Part shown: positions 34,720-46,500 of the stretch, in pieces | Position numbering within the stretch: the stretch's first letter is position 1 | Layout of the letters: each line of letters begins with the position of its first letter | Source: Ottelia alismoides | Taxonomy: Eukaryota; Streptophyta; Magnoliopsida; Alismatales; Hydrocharitaceae | NCBI GenBank assembly: GCA_037367405.1 | Contig: JAZKJV010002334.1 | Location: 558,001-622,000, forward strand | Reading direction: 5' to 3' | DNA: 64,000 nucleotides | Program-made: the position numbers and the translations under genes | Notes under the pieces: generated by a model | The model's database searches: none | The model's input: the letters and a program-made list of their open reading frames with translations, nothing else | What the model was told of the DNA's origin: nothing

Positions 34720-36210
34720 TTCTACCCCTTCCGCTGTCATCAAGAATCCCATTTCTTTAATAAAGATGTGGGGAGTACACTGGGCTCAGTAGCATGTCGA
34801 TTGTCAATGGCGGCTATAATGGAGCATTCTCTCTAGCGATGTGGCTCAAATGAGAGGTAACAGCTATTGTGATAGCCTAAAGCAACGATGAGGAACTATA
34901 TGAAAGCGGAACATGCCAATGGTGGTGGCAAAGGTGACATCCTATAGCCGGGGATTCTCCTTCACAACTCGAAGCGGTGCTAGATACCTAGGCGATGGCG
35001 CGAAGAGAAAGAACATGTTCACTCACCATCAACTCCTCTGTGACCCCCTACTTCACCGTCCCGTCCACTTCCTACCATCGTCTTCGTACATCCTCTGCAA
35101 GCTCCACCGTGCACGAGATCATAAGAGGAAGACGAGGTGGTGCTTCAGTTGTCCGCGTTGAGGGAGGAAGGGTAGCTGCTCATTGCACTCCAACGACAAT
35201 TTTGAGAAAGAGAAGAGAGTCTAGTGTGAGCAGTAGACATAAGCATATTGCCAAATGACCATATATCCTTTTTTTTCTGCAATAGTATAATGCACGTATT
35301 TATTTTATTTGATTGTTGCTTTACTTGTATGTGTTGATCAAATCCATTTAATAATACGTTAGGGGAATACGTACGTTTGAAGGAAATTATAGGATTAACG
35401 AAGCTACAGATGAGTTACAACACAGGATAGATCATTGAAAACAAGTTGACTACCTTTCCGGCAAACAAAGAAAACTCGAAATAGCATCGAGAAGCAAAAA
35501 GTGCTGAAGAAGTCTGGAAAAAATGCAAAAGAAACCCAAAAATACATGAAAAATTAGTCAGATGCTTGAGCATAACTTCTTCATGACATGCTGTTTTTTC
35601 ATAAATTCATTTCACAAGCCAGGAATGGACTCAAATTTATGAACCCACCGGCACGATCGATGTGTGGTATAATCCAAAGCCCAGCCCATTTATATAGATA
35701 GAAGTAGAACAGCTCAAAAGAAAATTATAGATTGTATAGATAAAGTGAAAAAAAGAAAACTAGTAACTAAAATTTAAGAAAAAGTGAGAAATAACATAAC
35801 ATGCTCACTTCTTAACACCAGCTTTAAATAGAACTCGAACACGTGAAATGGCATCCAATAGGCCTCTTGACCTTCTGAGAGCACTGGGAGAAGGATAGAT
35901 GATCTAATGGTTGAACACTGACAATTTCCTCAATTTACAGAAACTGATCATAAATCTAGTCCGCCAGAACAGCATCGCAATATGTTAAATCAGAAAGTAG
36001 GGAAACAATATTTTCGCAAAGAATCATCTGCACTTCCTACGTCTGATGAAATGCCTAAAATATTCCCCATGAACAATTCTCATAAATACAAATCCTAATT
36101 ATTTTTCAGTTGGCAACTAGTAGAAGGAATCATCCTACGAGTTGTATCTAAAACAAGGGACCAGAAAACGGCAAAACAAATAGCTTACAGTTACAGTATA
36201 GGAGAAGGGT
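34720..36210. other. No supportable gene; one Ser/Arg-rich ORF
   Basis: A plus-strand frame at 34995-35258 (containing SSVTPYFTVPSTSYHRLRTS) stands out in composition but has no recognised domain. The rest is non-coding and may include the 3' flank of the ALF4-like exon. Confidence 0.35.
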
Positions 36211-36216
36211 CTGAGC

Positions 36217-36437
36217 TTACTTGCGTTGCTTGAGGAAGTCTTCAACAAGTTCAATACAGCGATGCAACACCAACTGAATGGGGTTAAGAGAACACGATAC
36301 ACTGTCTGCGATATCACTGTTGTCTTCCTTGTTTGTCGCATCTATTCCCGAAACCAAAGTTCGGAGTGGCAGGAGCCATTCCACGTAAGCCTTCCGCAGA
36401 GACTTCTCCGAAAGTGCCCCAGAATAGTTCGTTTTTC
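36217..36437 (-). CDS. ALF4: Last exon of an ALF4/glomulin-like gene (partial)
   Basis: Minus-strand sequence begins after an acceptor (GCGTATTGCAG) and encodes KTNYSGALSEKSLRKAYVEW, then LLPLRTLVSGID, and near the end LNPIQLVLHRCIELVED, with a stop at 36217. From memory of the family, this matches the C-terminus of plant ABERRANT LATERAL ROOT FORMATION 4, the plant relative of glomulin, which binds RBX1 and restrains SCF ubiquitin ligases. No lesion lies inside the exon. I could not find the preceding exons with confidence. They may lie far upstream (higher coordinates) across the transposon-filled stretch, or the exon may be an isolated relic. A possible exon (SHPEIILAIEQVEENARTM before GTAAGT) near 37237-37293 is unproven. 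Confidence 0.55.
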
Positions 36438-37526
36438 CTGCAATACGCATATCCCAGTAAAAAGTTGATGCTGGTGATTTTATGTGCATATGGTTTATAG
36501 AGATGATCTCGGAAACTTGGTACAATGGCATGTTAAAACTACATCTGACGTTAAAAGTGCTTCTGAAAGTACTTCAAAAACAAGCACATGTAGCTCCGAT
36601 TTTACCCTCTTCGCGTCTAAGTACAAATACATGGGAAATTTAAAATGGATCTTGAGAAAACAGTTTACACAAAAATAGACACAGCTCGGAAACTTATATG
36701 AACATGAGATAATAGAATGTTCTCCACACGGTAGCTATGCATCCCCATCTACCTTTAGCTAGAAGGCGATTACACTTTTCCCCTCAATGGAGAATTAAAC
36801 AGGTATAGTCCATCGTTCTTGGTTAGGAAACCCCATAGGTGATGATTTTTCTTCGATAATAGGTGATACAGGATCCTCTACAGAAAAGATAAAACAACAG
36901 CAATAGGTCCAGGGAGATGTACAGTTGACAGCCTTTTTTAGATTATATACTCGTATATTTCGAAGTGGTTTGAAACTGCTTTCCTAGCTTGATACAACGC
37001 TGTCTGATGCTTTCTAGGGAAATTACCATGTTAGAGATGGCAACTTTAAGTGAGGTTGTTTATACAAGGAAATAAGAAAGATAAAACCTTCGCTGGTTCT
37101 TCAGTCTTCTTGGATTGAGAGAAAACTCTGCACTACTCAAGGATGCCTGTGCTACACTGAATGCAAATTCCATGCAATATATAAGCTGTCTTCAATTCAG
37201 GAATCAGGATATCAAGAGTTGCGATAACTTACCATAGTCCGAGCATTCTCTTCCACTTGCTCTATAGCTAATATAATTTCTGGATGACTATATAGTATGT
37301 CAAAATTCAAACAGACGAGAATTTTATTTCCAACTCTTTTGAGCTAATATTTTTTCACCTTGTGTATAAAAATAAGTACAAAAATATTCCAAAAATAGTA
37401 GCCTCAATAATCAGGGAGAGATATCCAAACCTTAATTGTACAAATCCTAAACTTCCAAAGCTACTAACTATTTTTAGGTAACTCTAAACGACTCAAACTC
37501 ACCTTGAAACTTCTTCTTGCACTAAG

Positions 37527-38110
37527 CATACAGCACAAACAACAACAAAGCCTTTTCTCACATTAAGAAGGGTCAGCTACATGGATTCTTTGCCTCCATT
37601 CGAATCTATCTTAGGTCATTCTCGGACTTAGATCCAAAAAGCTAAGATACATTCGGATAGTCTCATTGCAACACTTCATGGGCCATCCCCGCCCTCTCTT
37701 AGCCGGCTCGACATCTCAAAACTCGCATCTCCTAACCGGTGCATCAGCTGACCTCCTTTGCAAATGGTCGAACCATCTTAAGCGATTTTCTCGCATCTTA
37801 TCCTCAATTGGAGCTACACCAATTTCCCTTCTGATTGCATTATTCTGAATCCAATCTTTACATGTATGACCACACATCCATCTTAACATATTAATTTCTG
37901 CTACGGCCATTATCTGCACATGTCTATGGTTCACATGCCAATATTAAGATCCATAGAGCATAGCAGGTCTCACGGCCGCTTTGTAAAACTTTCCTTTGAT
38001 TTTCGAAGGAATTTTCCTATCACATAGAACAGTAGAGGCTCCTCTCCACTTTAGCCAACAAGCATTTATTCTGAGGAACATCTCCATCAATTTTCCCATG
38101 GGTCTTCTTC
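37527..38110 (-). pseudogene. LINE 3' fragment (end of reverse-transcriptase ORF and tail)
   Basis: Minus-strand frames read [74 protein letters not shown] and WRQRIHVADPS in order, as in the C-terminal part of plant LINE ORF2. Several frameshifts and stops separate them. The 3' tail is AATCCATGTAGCTGACCC, then AAAAGGCTTTGTTGTTG. The endonuclease half of what seems to be the same element lies at 39560-41070, and the reverse-transcriptase core between them is missing. Confidence 0.75.
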
Positions 38111-39555
38111 CTGGCAACATCAACATGATACGTGATCATCTTCTTCTTCATTTCCTCATCCACTTTGAGACATGCAGTCATGTTGCCTCTTCGTTGTGCT
38201 AGATGTTGCTTGAACATGTATACACAACCATTAACAATCTTCTTGCACAGTCTGCAAGTGATTGTATTCGGATCCGCATAGTTCGTAAGGTAATTGTATT
38301 GTCATGCAGGATCAGTTGATCTTGGAGGCATGTAAAAAGACGAATTGCTACCGGAAGAGACATTCGTCGGAGATGTGGCCATCTCATAATCACAAACTCA
38401 TAAGTTAACACACTTGAAATAACTACACATGAAATAAATATTAAAATTGACTATACTAAACTCACTAATTTGCATCTTTATTCAGTCAATACATGCAATT
38501 ATTTGCATCTGTATTTCATACATGCTTCCATAGATTTATATATTTTTCTGTAATAAATTAAAAATGATGAGTAAGAGAATTGTAAATGTGCAATATTAAA
38601 AACGGCAACATGACCTACAATTTTGCTACGCTTTGGGCGATTTGGCTGACCAGAAATGAGCTCATTTTTAAAAATCAAAGGTTTTACTCAGAAAATGTAG
38701 TATCTCAATGTAATGCTCTCTCGAAATTTTGAGAGTCATGATTTTATTTCTTGTCTCTTTATGATTTTAATTAATATATCACTTGTGCGGTGACACCATC
38801 TGGAGCTCACCCTCTTCTTCATAAAAAAATGTTGCTAAATATGTTGAATATGTCACAAAAAATACTAAATATTATATATGAATATGTTGAATATGACCTA
38901 CAAGATTGTATATGTGCTGAATTTTCCATGAATATGCTGAATATGGTATTGGGTATGACCAACAAGAGATAATATATGTGTTGAATATGCTGCTAAAAAC
39001 CAAATATTTCTTTGACTATGGCCTACAAATCTAAATATGATTTCTATATTGCGGGATTATAAACAATGTCCGAATCATATATAGAAGTTCAAAAAAAAAG
39101 CAAAAAGCCTAATACAGATGGCGAGGTTCGGTCGTTGGAGAAGCTCCAGTGAGAGCTTTGGTTGCAGTTGGGATCCCCCTCGATGTTGACGATGCCGAGG
39201 CGGAGAGTCCTTCGACCGAAATCAGATGAGGGTTGAACGGCGATGCGGTGGAAGAGGAAGATGCGATAGAAAGTAGGGGGTCGGGCTCGAGCAGGGAGGG
39301 AAGAAAACAGATGTGGGGGCATGTTGTTTCGGCAGTAGGCTTTAAACCCTAATCGGGTATCCGGGTTGATCCTCCACAGAACCATATTCTATAAGAAGAA
39401 GTCGGGTCAGTACTCGACCGACTAACCCGACTACTCGCCCGATTAATCGGCCATACCCGACTATTGCCCGATTTGGGCTTGTCGACTCATTTACCCTATC
39501 GAGTCAACTAATCAGACCGACTAATCGGGTTAGTCGATCGATTTTTGCAACATTG
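38111..39555 (-). pseudogene. 5' half of a hAT transposon inserted in the LINE
   Basis: On the minus strand the element starts at 39555 with CAATGTTGCAAAAATCGATC and continues through GTCGA-rich subterminal repeats. It reaches a BED zinc finger (ITCRLCKKIVNGCVYMFKQH, then LAQRRGNMTAC; C-x2-C with downstream His/Cys). It stops abruptly at VARKK where LINE sequence resumes. The BED region resembles that of the hAT at 43505-47439, so both belong to one family. The catalytic half and far terminus are gone. Confidence 0.7.
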
Positions 39556-39896
39556 CTCTGTTTTATCCTTATACATATCTTTAAAGCATGCTCTTTTAAT
39601 TTTGAGCTTCTCTTGCACCTATCAACTCCACCACCAAGTCTCCTTTTAGCATGTAACTTCTCCATTTGACTCGTCTAGCATCTATTTGGCTACCATTCGG
39701 ACTCCCACATCTCGTTTTCCCTTCAGTTACAATCCCAAGATAAATCCTCTAAAAAGCTTCTCCCTGAAGCTTGATTGCTTCAATTGGAGATTCCACTATC
39801 TAGTTCCAGTGATCTTGGAAACCCTCCTTTTCTTTAGACATTTTATTTGCACATCCATGATTAACAAGAGATGTTGGGTTGTCAAACTCTCTCATA

Positions 39897-40199
39897 AGGT
39901 CTGTTTGGTTGCCAGGGTATCTCGGGGTACCCTGACATACCCCAAGCTCCAACCCTGCATTTCTGGGTTGGGATTACTTGTATTGACCATACAATTTCTT
40001 TGGTATAATAGTTTTTAACATTGTTCAAATACACTTATCAACGTAAAAAACATATTATAATAATTAAAAAAGTTAATATAACACATAATCAATGTCACAT
40101 AACATCACAATTATCATTCCAAACATCCCAACCCTCCAAACAGCTACTATTCACAGGAGGATACCCCAACCCACCCCAACCCAGTAACCAAACATGCCC
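39897..40199. mobile_element. Tourist-like MITE in the LINE (303 bp)
   Basis: Ends AGGTCTGTTTGGTTGCC and GGGCATGTTTGGTTACTGG (reverse of right end) are inverted repeats of the Tourist type. ATA flanks both sides as a 3-bp duplication. Removing it rejoins the LINE frame (CKDCKVI before, SLTTQH after). Confidence 0.75.
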
Positions 40200-40602
40200 A
40201 TAGGATTACTTTGCAGTCTTTGCAACACAACCGATTTCTTCTCAGCAATGTAAAGTAATCTATTAGTGTTCTAGTCGGGCCACTCTTATAAGTAATTAAA
40301 CGCTCCTCCTTCCTGAAGAGAGTGTTTGATATGAAAAGATCATAAGTTGTTACAAGATCCAGAATGACTTTTCCCTCTTCATTTCTATCCCCGAAGCCAT
40401 GGCCTCCATGAACACTAGAACACCCTGAAACATCCTTTCACACGTCTCCATTAAGATCTCCATCTAAGAAAATCATCTCTCTTTGTGGAATTCATGGCAT
40501 ATCTTATCCAAATCCTCCCAAAAACGTGTTTAATACTTTTATCTAAACTAATTTGCAGTGCATAAACTGAGATAATATTCAGAATTTCTTCTTCGAGCAC
40601 CA

Positions 40603-40770
40603 TAATGTGACGAAGCCTTCCCCTACTATAAGTAGGGTCGGCTACATGGATTCTTACTCAAATCCATGTTGAAAGATTCGACTATTTTTTACGTTGGTTG
40701 TCGGTTACCTAATGCAACCCCCAAAAGGGAGGATTTGAATCCTAGTCTTTTGGGAGGTAGACACAATGCA
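40603..40770 (-). mobile_element. tRNA-type SINE (168 bp) with 12-bp duplication
   Basis: The insert lies between two copies of CTTCGAGCACCA (40591-40602 and 40771-40782). On the minus strand it begins with a tRNA-like head containing a B-box (GGATTCAAATCC). It ends with GAATCCATGTAGCCGACCC and then GGGGAAGGCTTCGTC. This tail closely resembles the LINE 3' tails at 37527-37590 and 16505-16565, as expected for a SINE that uses the LINE's machinery. It resembles the plant Au-type SINEs, but I assign no name. Confidence 0.8.
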
Positions 40771-41269
40771 CTTCGAGCACCAATTTTATCAAAATAATAT
40801 GATCCCCGAATATTTGTACCTCAACCGCACTATCCTTAAAATCCTTATGAACAACCACTCCAATACAATTTTTGCACTTATCTTTACCTGAATACCAAAG
40901 TTTAAAGCATGTCTTCTCGATCTCCCTTGCTTTCTTGCCAACTCATTTTATCTCTTGGAGACATAGTATCTGAATCTTCCTTCTTTCCATCGTATCTACT
41001 ATCTCCATTGATTTACTAGTCAAATTGACAATATTCCAACTACATATACATAACTTTCTTTGCAACATCTTTTGGACCAAGTTACTCGCAAGTGTCCATC
41101 ATGCGAGAACCCTTGCAAATTTTGGATTGCATCTGGGCGATGATGCAACAGACTAGCTTATTTACATGCAAGTGTTCCTCATGCGAGAACCCTTGTAAAT
41201 TTTAACTACATCCAGGCAGTAATATAGAGGCCATTGCCAACTTCTCATTGCATTTGAGCAATGCAACAC

Positions 41270-41480
41270 GTTGCTAGTAGGGAACAACCCAACGAGATTT
41301 AAATGTTTGCTTAAATCCATGGTGAAAGGATCCAAACTGTTTTGAGATAAATTCCTAAATAGTGTTCTTAAAACAAACACTATTTAGTAATTTGTCTCTC
41401 CTGCACTGGTTGTCAGCTACTTAACGCGCAACACTCCACATATACCTGGGCGTGGGACTGGTCATGGCTGAGTTCTTCTT
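41270..41480 (-). mobile_element. Diverged SINE copy
   Basis: On the minus strand GTAGCTGACAACCAGTG and CTTTCACCATGGATTTAAGC match the middle of the SINE at 40603-40770. A small palindrome (AAATAGTGTTTG against AGAACACTATTTA) is inserted between them. The tail is not recognisable. Confidence 0.5.
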
Positions 41481-43496
41481 ACATTAAGCACAATTTTATA
41501 AAAAATTTAACAGAAAAGCAGAGGTTTAAAGTGTGAGTTTTGAGTTTTAGAGCCATGCCATCCTAAATAAATGGAAAACTTCCGCATTTCCCACACATTT
41601 CATTTTACCTTATTTTCATCCTATATAATAGAAAACAACAAAGTCATAAAAAATACTCGCATATATATGCCATAAAACCAAACTCTAATTCCCAATAATA
41701 TACCTGCAATCAAACCTATAGCTCGTACATATAAACTCCAAACTGACTCTTCTCACATTTGTAATTCACATAAAATGCCTTTAATCTTTAAAATACTCTC
41801 GGGTTAAATAAAGTTTATATGTGAAACTTATGCTTTGGACCCCTTTTTAAAGAAAAGCGACATTCATTGCAAGGATGTGGGCCCAAAAACTTCTTTATAT
41901 AATCTCGAGGTTAAAAGTACATAGCATCATATGAAAGTAGCCAACTTCAATAGGACGCTAGACCTAATCAGAAACTTTGCATATTTTGTAACATTCTCCA
42001 CATTTTGGAAACCTACTTTAACCATATGGAGATGGCGATATTACAATATGTGCCACAAAAATACAAAACCTTAATTCATCCATCTGCTCCACAGCACTAG
42101 CCTCAACGTGTTCAACATCCTCGATCCTCCCTTCTGCAGTAAAGTTTAAAGTCCATCTACCACAAACAAAAAAATTAAGTGCTTGTGACACATCTAGACT
42201 AAGGAAAGGTTTAAGATGAACCATCTCCTTCCACTTGGTATGATTATACCCCTGCTAGGTACAACTCGCAATCTTAAACAACCCTTCGAAAAGTTGCACT
42301 CGCGATCACTACATTCAATAATGCTCCAAGGATGAAGTTCTTAGTACTGACACTCAACTAGGATCGCTCAATCTCCACGGGTAAGTAAGAGAAGTTGACT
42401 ACCTCAGAGCCTCAGCTCAGAGCAACATGTGGTGAAACAACCCCAACTGAAACACTTGATCAGCAAAGGCAACATTCTTCCAAATGAAAATCCTGTACCA
42501 TAATAATGGCATATGAGACCTTTAAAGGTCCAACATGACCAAAATTGGAAAAGTTCAAATCAAAATAATCATGATCCCAAAATGATGAACTAAAATGTTG
42601 GTTTACCAGATCACATGACTTCCACGTGTTGTCCAAAAATCCTCAGGCTTTGAAGCAACCTTATTAAATTCTCTAAATGGGAAACTAAATCTTCATATAT
42701 CAAAAAAATGATAATTACACCCTTAGTCTTAGATTACGTGGTATCTGATGGAAAATCGAAATCGACCAGACAAGCAGGATCATCACCAATGACCGCTACG
42801 ACTTCAGTTGTAGAGGAGGTTTGCAAGGAATGAAGGAGATTTGCAATGACCACCACGTATGTGAGACCATAATGGCACCAAGGAGTGAAGGAGGTTGCAC
42901 CACTTGAAGAGTCCTCATCATAGACCGAAGATGATTAAGAGTGAACCTCGATTACAAAAAGCGAAAAAGATGACCTCCCCACCATATAGATGCCTCGTAC
43001 CTAAGGGCGGAGTAGCAGCCACTGGAAGAGAGCCCACCTGATATAACCTCCATCACCTCCCCTAGGTATGTAAGAGTTGCCTAGAAAGATCCTCGGTCTT
43101 ATGAGTGGAAGGGAACCCATTCTACCGAGGGCTGAAAGAGACATCGTTGGAGAGTGATTTGTAACTCATCTAGAAACAAGCGAGATCTCCAGGGAAATCC
43201 ATGCATGTACTTATAGGTGAAAAACACAATTCTCTTCACCGACAAGGAGAACACTCGAGTACACACGATCTCCCCCGGCATGAGAACATCATACTCAAAA
43301 GCATAGCCAATGCCCAACTCAATACTCCTCACCATTGCCTCAACCAAGTTCTTCGACGAAACAAAGAAGCTCATAAGAAGTCCTTTAAGCAGTGTGTGAA
43401 CCAGCGAATCCACCTTAACGACTAGACACGACTAAGGACGCTCTTTTGATTCCTATGCCAACCCTTTTACATGATTCTCTGCTTCTAAAATCGAAG
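41481..43496. other. Intergenic DNA; one unexplained minus-strand ORF
   Basis: A 104-codon minus-strand frame (43099-43413, with LVEAMVRSIELGIGYAFEYD) stands out but matches nothing I know. The rest shows no gene. Confidence 0.35.
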
Positions 43497-43504
43497 CCAT
43501 TGAG

Positions 43505-46500
43505 CATACATGCAAAAATCGGTCGCCTAGGCCAACTCGTCGGCCTGATTAAACGAGTCGGAGGCCTGGCAGACTCAAGTAAGGCCAAATCAACCATTAG
43601 TCGGGTTGAGCGACTAGTCAGCTTAGTTGGCCGACTATTCAGCCGATTTTTGCAAGAGGGGTCCGATTACCCATTTATGAAAGAGGGCACGGGTACCTGA
43701 GATTTCGATGGCCAATTTGTTTCGGGCAACCACATTCGCGAAACCCTTCGCCCATTCGCGGGAGAAGGTTTTGTTTGCAACCTCCCATCGCCGTCACCTC
43801 CCATCACCGCACCTCCTCCTCTCGCTCCAGCAGCTTCGTGGGGCTCCCCTCTCGCTCCAACAGCCTCGCAAGTCCCTCCTCCCACCGCCACCTCCTCCGT
43901 TTGCCACAAGGAACAAGGTTAGGGTTTCTAAATTTTCACGTTTTTTTAGAAAAACAATATGCTGCAAGTTTAAATGTTGTAAGTTTTTAGCTTTCTAGAT
44001 TCAAATTTATTATTGCAAAGATCATATTTGATACAAAATCTCACATTTTCCATATGTTTTTAGTTCCTATTTAAATGCTGCAAGTTTTTAGCTTTATAGG
44101 TTTAACTTTATTATTGCAAAAATCATCTTCGATACAAAATCTCGCATTTTCCATATGATTTTGGTTCCTATTTAAATGTTGTAAGTTTTTAGCTTTCTGG
44201 GTTCAAATTTAGTATTGCAAAAATCATCTTTGATACAAAATTTATGAAATTAATTCGAGTTCTTAATGTTTGTTCTTATTTAAATAAAATTGTTTGATCT
44301 TCCGTGAAGTTATTGCTTGATTTTGTAACTATCATATTTTAATATAAATTTCATTACATACTAATAGAAAAGTAATTAGTAGCTTTATGTGAGTTTTAAC
44401 TTGTGAGCTTTTGACAATATAGATGGTCATAACCCTCATGATTGACGCATCTGATAACAACTCATCTTTCTATGTGTTGTCGGGATCTAATGATTCTGCA
44501 TGGCAATTTGGGTATCTTTCAAACTATACAGATCTACACACGGTTACTTGCAAGTTGTGCAAGAAGGTGGTGAAAGGAGGGGGTTTTCGGTTCAAGCAAC
44601 ATCTTGCGCACCATAAAGGCAACGTGAATGCATGTCCTAAGGTGGGCGAAGAGAAAAATATGATGATATTATACGTGAATGGCATTGCTAGAAAGAGGAG
44701 TCAAAAGCCATTGAGATTGCTAAGATGGGGATGAGATTGATATCGACATTGTTGGAGATGCTAGATCTGCGAAAAGACATCGATCTTCCGTTGACGTTCA
44801 AGGATCACATTAGATGAGCATAAAAATCCACAATAGCATTCATACTATTACCCGTTGACGCTCCATTCCCCTAGGTTGACCAATCATACACACCTTCACT
44901 CCGTTTTTCGAAAAAGTGGTGGCTTCAAATCACCTCCAATATCAAGTCGCTAACGGTCTTAACAAACGAAGGTACGACTCGTTCGACATTTATATGATGT
45001 TATTTGTCTTTTTCCCATTCCATAATGATATGGATTTGATCGGGGGTTCTCACTTCTAAGCCCGGATATATAGTACGAGTTGGCGACAAACTGACTTATA
45101 TAATTGTATCGCTGGTTCTTGCTCTTCTGAGTTCTTCCCCTAAGATGCTTTATCCAAGGATCATCGAGAAAGGGTTGTCTCCTACATATGCAACTGGCAT
45201 ATACATCGGCGATCCCTTTCAATGCATTGACCACGAAACAATTTAAGCATATGGTGGAGGCAATTAGTATGTATGATCCCGATCTCAAGACTCCTACGAG
45301 GTACGAGATTAGCAGTCCATTTTTGAAGAAGGCAATCAAGAAAATATCTGATGACTTGCAATGTCATCGAATTGCATGGAAGAAGATAGGATGCTCTATA
45401 TGACTGGTGCATGGACAGACGTGAGGAAGGAATATCATGAACATTTATGTCAATTACTCCTTAGGGACCATTTTTGAAGTCCGTAGATGCTTCTGGCGAG
45501 ACAGACATCGCTGAGTACATCTTTCAACTTGAGGATGAGTGCATAACTGAAGTTGGCGTCGAGAATGTCGCTCAAGTTGTTGCGGATAATGCTTCAACAA
45601 ATGTAGCAGCGGGTAGATTGTTGCTCACAAAATATCCCCAGATATGGTGGACTTCATGTGTTGCTCATTCCATTGATCTTGTTTTGGAGGAGATCGGCAA
45701 AGATTCGAAAGTGAAGAGCGTAATTAAAAAGGCTAGGACACACAATTTTTATTTATGGGCACACTAAAACTTTAAGCTTGATGCAGAAGTTTACAAACAA
45801 GAGAGACATCGATAGACAAGGGCAAACGAGGTTTGCTACTACTTTTCTCATTCTTGAAAGCATTCTAGAGAAAAAAGACAAGTTCAGGTTGATGTTTTTG
45901 TCAGATGAGTGGAGGACCTGCAAATGGTACAAGACCAAAAAGGGAGAACAAGCGACGTCCATATCCTTCAACGCTACTTTTTGAAACCACACCGCATTTG
46001 CAATCAAAATTTGTACACCTTTGGTTCGTCTATTGTGTGTGGTTGATGTGGATCGGTGCCCATCCACGAGCTTTGTTTATGGAGGGCTTGAAGAGGTAAA
46101 GAGAGAGATAATTGCAACTTTTAATAGCATGGAGTCATCTTACAAGTTTTTTGTGGATGTTATTATCTCCAAGACCAATGGCAAGCTTGACACTCCATTG
46201 CATCTAACGGCTTACTTTTTGAACACATACTTCTTTTACACGGAGTGTGGTGGTGATGCAGATATTGTGGTGAAGAGAGCTTTTACGGATTGCGTGGAAA
46301 GATTTTATCCAGATTTGTATATACAAGATACTATCACCACAAAGGAACTTCTTGATTACAGATATAGTCATGGGGCATTTGGGAAGCCATTACCCGTGAG
46401 ACAAAGGATGAGCAATGATGAAAATTTCAATGTAGGTATTTCAAGCATTATTTTCAGTTAATGTCATTTGAAATTTTGAATCATCTTTGATTTCATTGAT

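Larger units (their letters stand above)
39556..41070 (-). pseudogene. LINE endonuclease half, interrupted by a SINE and a MITE
   Basis: Minus-strand peptides in order are SWNIVNLTSKSMEIVDTMER, IQILCLQEIK, CFKLWYSGKDKCKNCIGVVV, ILIKLVLEVH, VLEEEILNIISVYALQ, FLDGDLNGDV, EEGKVILDLVTTYDLFISN, then SLTTQHLLLIMDVQIKC and KETWWW. These match the APE-type endonuclease (WN-G-LT, LQE-K, DLNG) and following linker of plant LINE ORF2. A SINE (40603-40770) and a Tourist-like MITE (39897-40199) interrupt it, and the reading frame is broken in many places. Confidence 0.75.

Noticed and set aside
34062..34726. Exact 8-bp duplication for the third hAT MITE
   Set aside because: The best pair (CTTCAAAC and CTTCTACC) agrees at only 6 of 8 bases and requires shifting the right border.
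37237..37293. Additional ALF4-like exon (SHPEIILAIEQVEENARTM before GTAAGT)
   Set aside because: The donor is good, but I could not match the peptide to the family and the acceptor is weak. It is mentioned only as a possibility.
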